From contig DAOWNS010000005.1 in the NCBI GenBank assembly GCA_030642465.1, forward strand, positions 1 to 21,783: a DNA stretch of 21,783 bases. The letters are read 5' to 3'. Shown here piece by piece: positions 21,725 through 21,783 of the stretch. This DNA comes from Candidatus Thorarchaeota archaeon. GTDB lineage: Archaea; Asgardarchaeota; Thorarchaeia; Thorarchaeales; Thorarchaeaceae. Position 1 is the first letter of the stretch. The number at the start of each line of letters is the position of its first letter. Both the position numbers and the translations under genes were made by a program. The notes under the pieces are model-generated. The model was not told the DNA's origin. It did not search any database and was given only the letters and a program-made list of their open reading frames with translations.

Positions 21725-21783
21725 ATGATGCCGATCGAGCCCCCTATAGACTTCATAATTGATGGTGTCTTTCTCTTTACACC
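21725..21783 (+). CDS. Start of a gene running off the right edge
   Basis: Tandem ATG codons at 21725 and 21728 follow GAGG (21716-21719) by a suitable distance. The frame stays open to the window end: MMPIEPPIDFIIDGVFLFT. Nineteen residues are too few to name a family. The segment after the prolines is hydrophobic and may be a strand or the start of a membrane or small domain, for example a roadblock/longin-like strand. Confidence 0.45.
   Translation, partial: MMPIEPPIDFIIDGVFLFT

Overview
The window comes from an archaeon, most likely an Asgard archaeon of Thorarchaeota type. Universal archaeal genes are present: aIF5A, Nob1, a PAC2 family protein and a tRNA with a bulge-helix-bulge intron. 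Promoters look archaeal, with TATA-like boxes about 25 bases before short leaders, and many starts are TTG behind GGTGA/GGAGG-like sites. The Asgard assignment rests on eL13, a roadblock-like protein, an alpha-SNAP-like TPR protein and a secreted beta-helix protein occurring together. It is an inference from gene content, not from phylogeny. I see no CRISPR array, transposase, integrase, phage gene or defence island. This is a chromosomal housekeeping region with several poorly described proteins.

Layout. Bases 1-2540: the tail of a membrane protein with a zinc ribbon, a small membrane protein apparently broken by a frameshift, a cyclase-family hydrolase and a roadblock-plus-winged-helix protein. 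Bases 2619-4177 (minus): ribosomal protein eL13 coupled by a one-base overlap to a PfkB-type kinase. Bases 4342-6748: a large cell-surface parallel beta-helix protein with a clear terminator. Bases 6841-10570: a DUF72 protein, a small PH-like candidate in an operon with type I glutamine synthetase, and a convergent aminotransferase whose stop shares a CTAG palindrome with glnA. Bases 10714-14811: the PAC2 protein, a lone PorG-type subunit, a phytoene-desaturase-like FAD protein and a Gfo/Idh/MocA oxidoreductase.

Bases 14900-17193 (plus): the alpha-SNAP-like TPR protein and a YjbQ family protein. Bases 17194-18930 (minus): an apparent operon of NAD kinase, Nob1 and an 89-residue unknown. Bases 19090-20420 (plus): aIF5A, an Lrp/AsnC regulator and a two-helix membrane protein. 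Bases 20492-20609 (minus): tRNA-Leu(CAG) with an apparent intron in its variable region. Bases 20797-21606 (minus): a secreted or anchored glycoprotein candidate and a tiny upstream ORF. A new gene begins at 21725 and runs off the right edge.

Functional links. Translation is represented by eL13, Nob1 (16S rRNA 3'-end maturation), aIF5A and tRNA-Leu. Nitrogen and amino-acid metabolism is represented by glutamine synthetase, the aminotransferase and the Lrp-type regulator. PorG and NAD kinase belong to redox metabolism. Two signal-peptide/C-terminal-anchor proteins belong to the cell surface. No stretch longer than 300 bases lacks a gene. The longest gaps (about 120-190 bases) are divergent promoter regions plus the stretch beside the tRNA.
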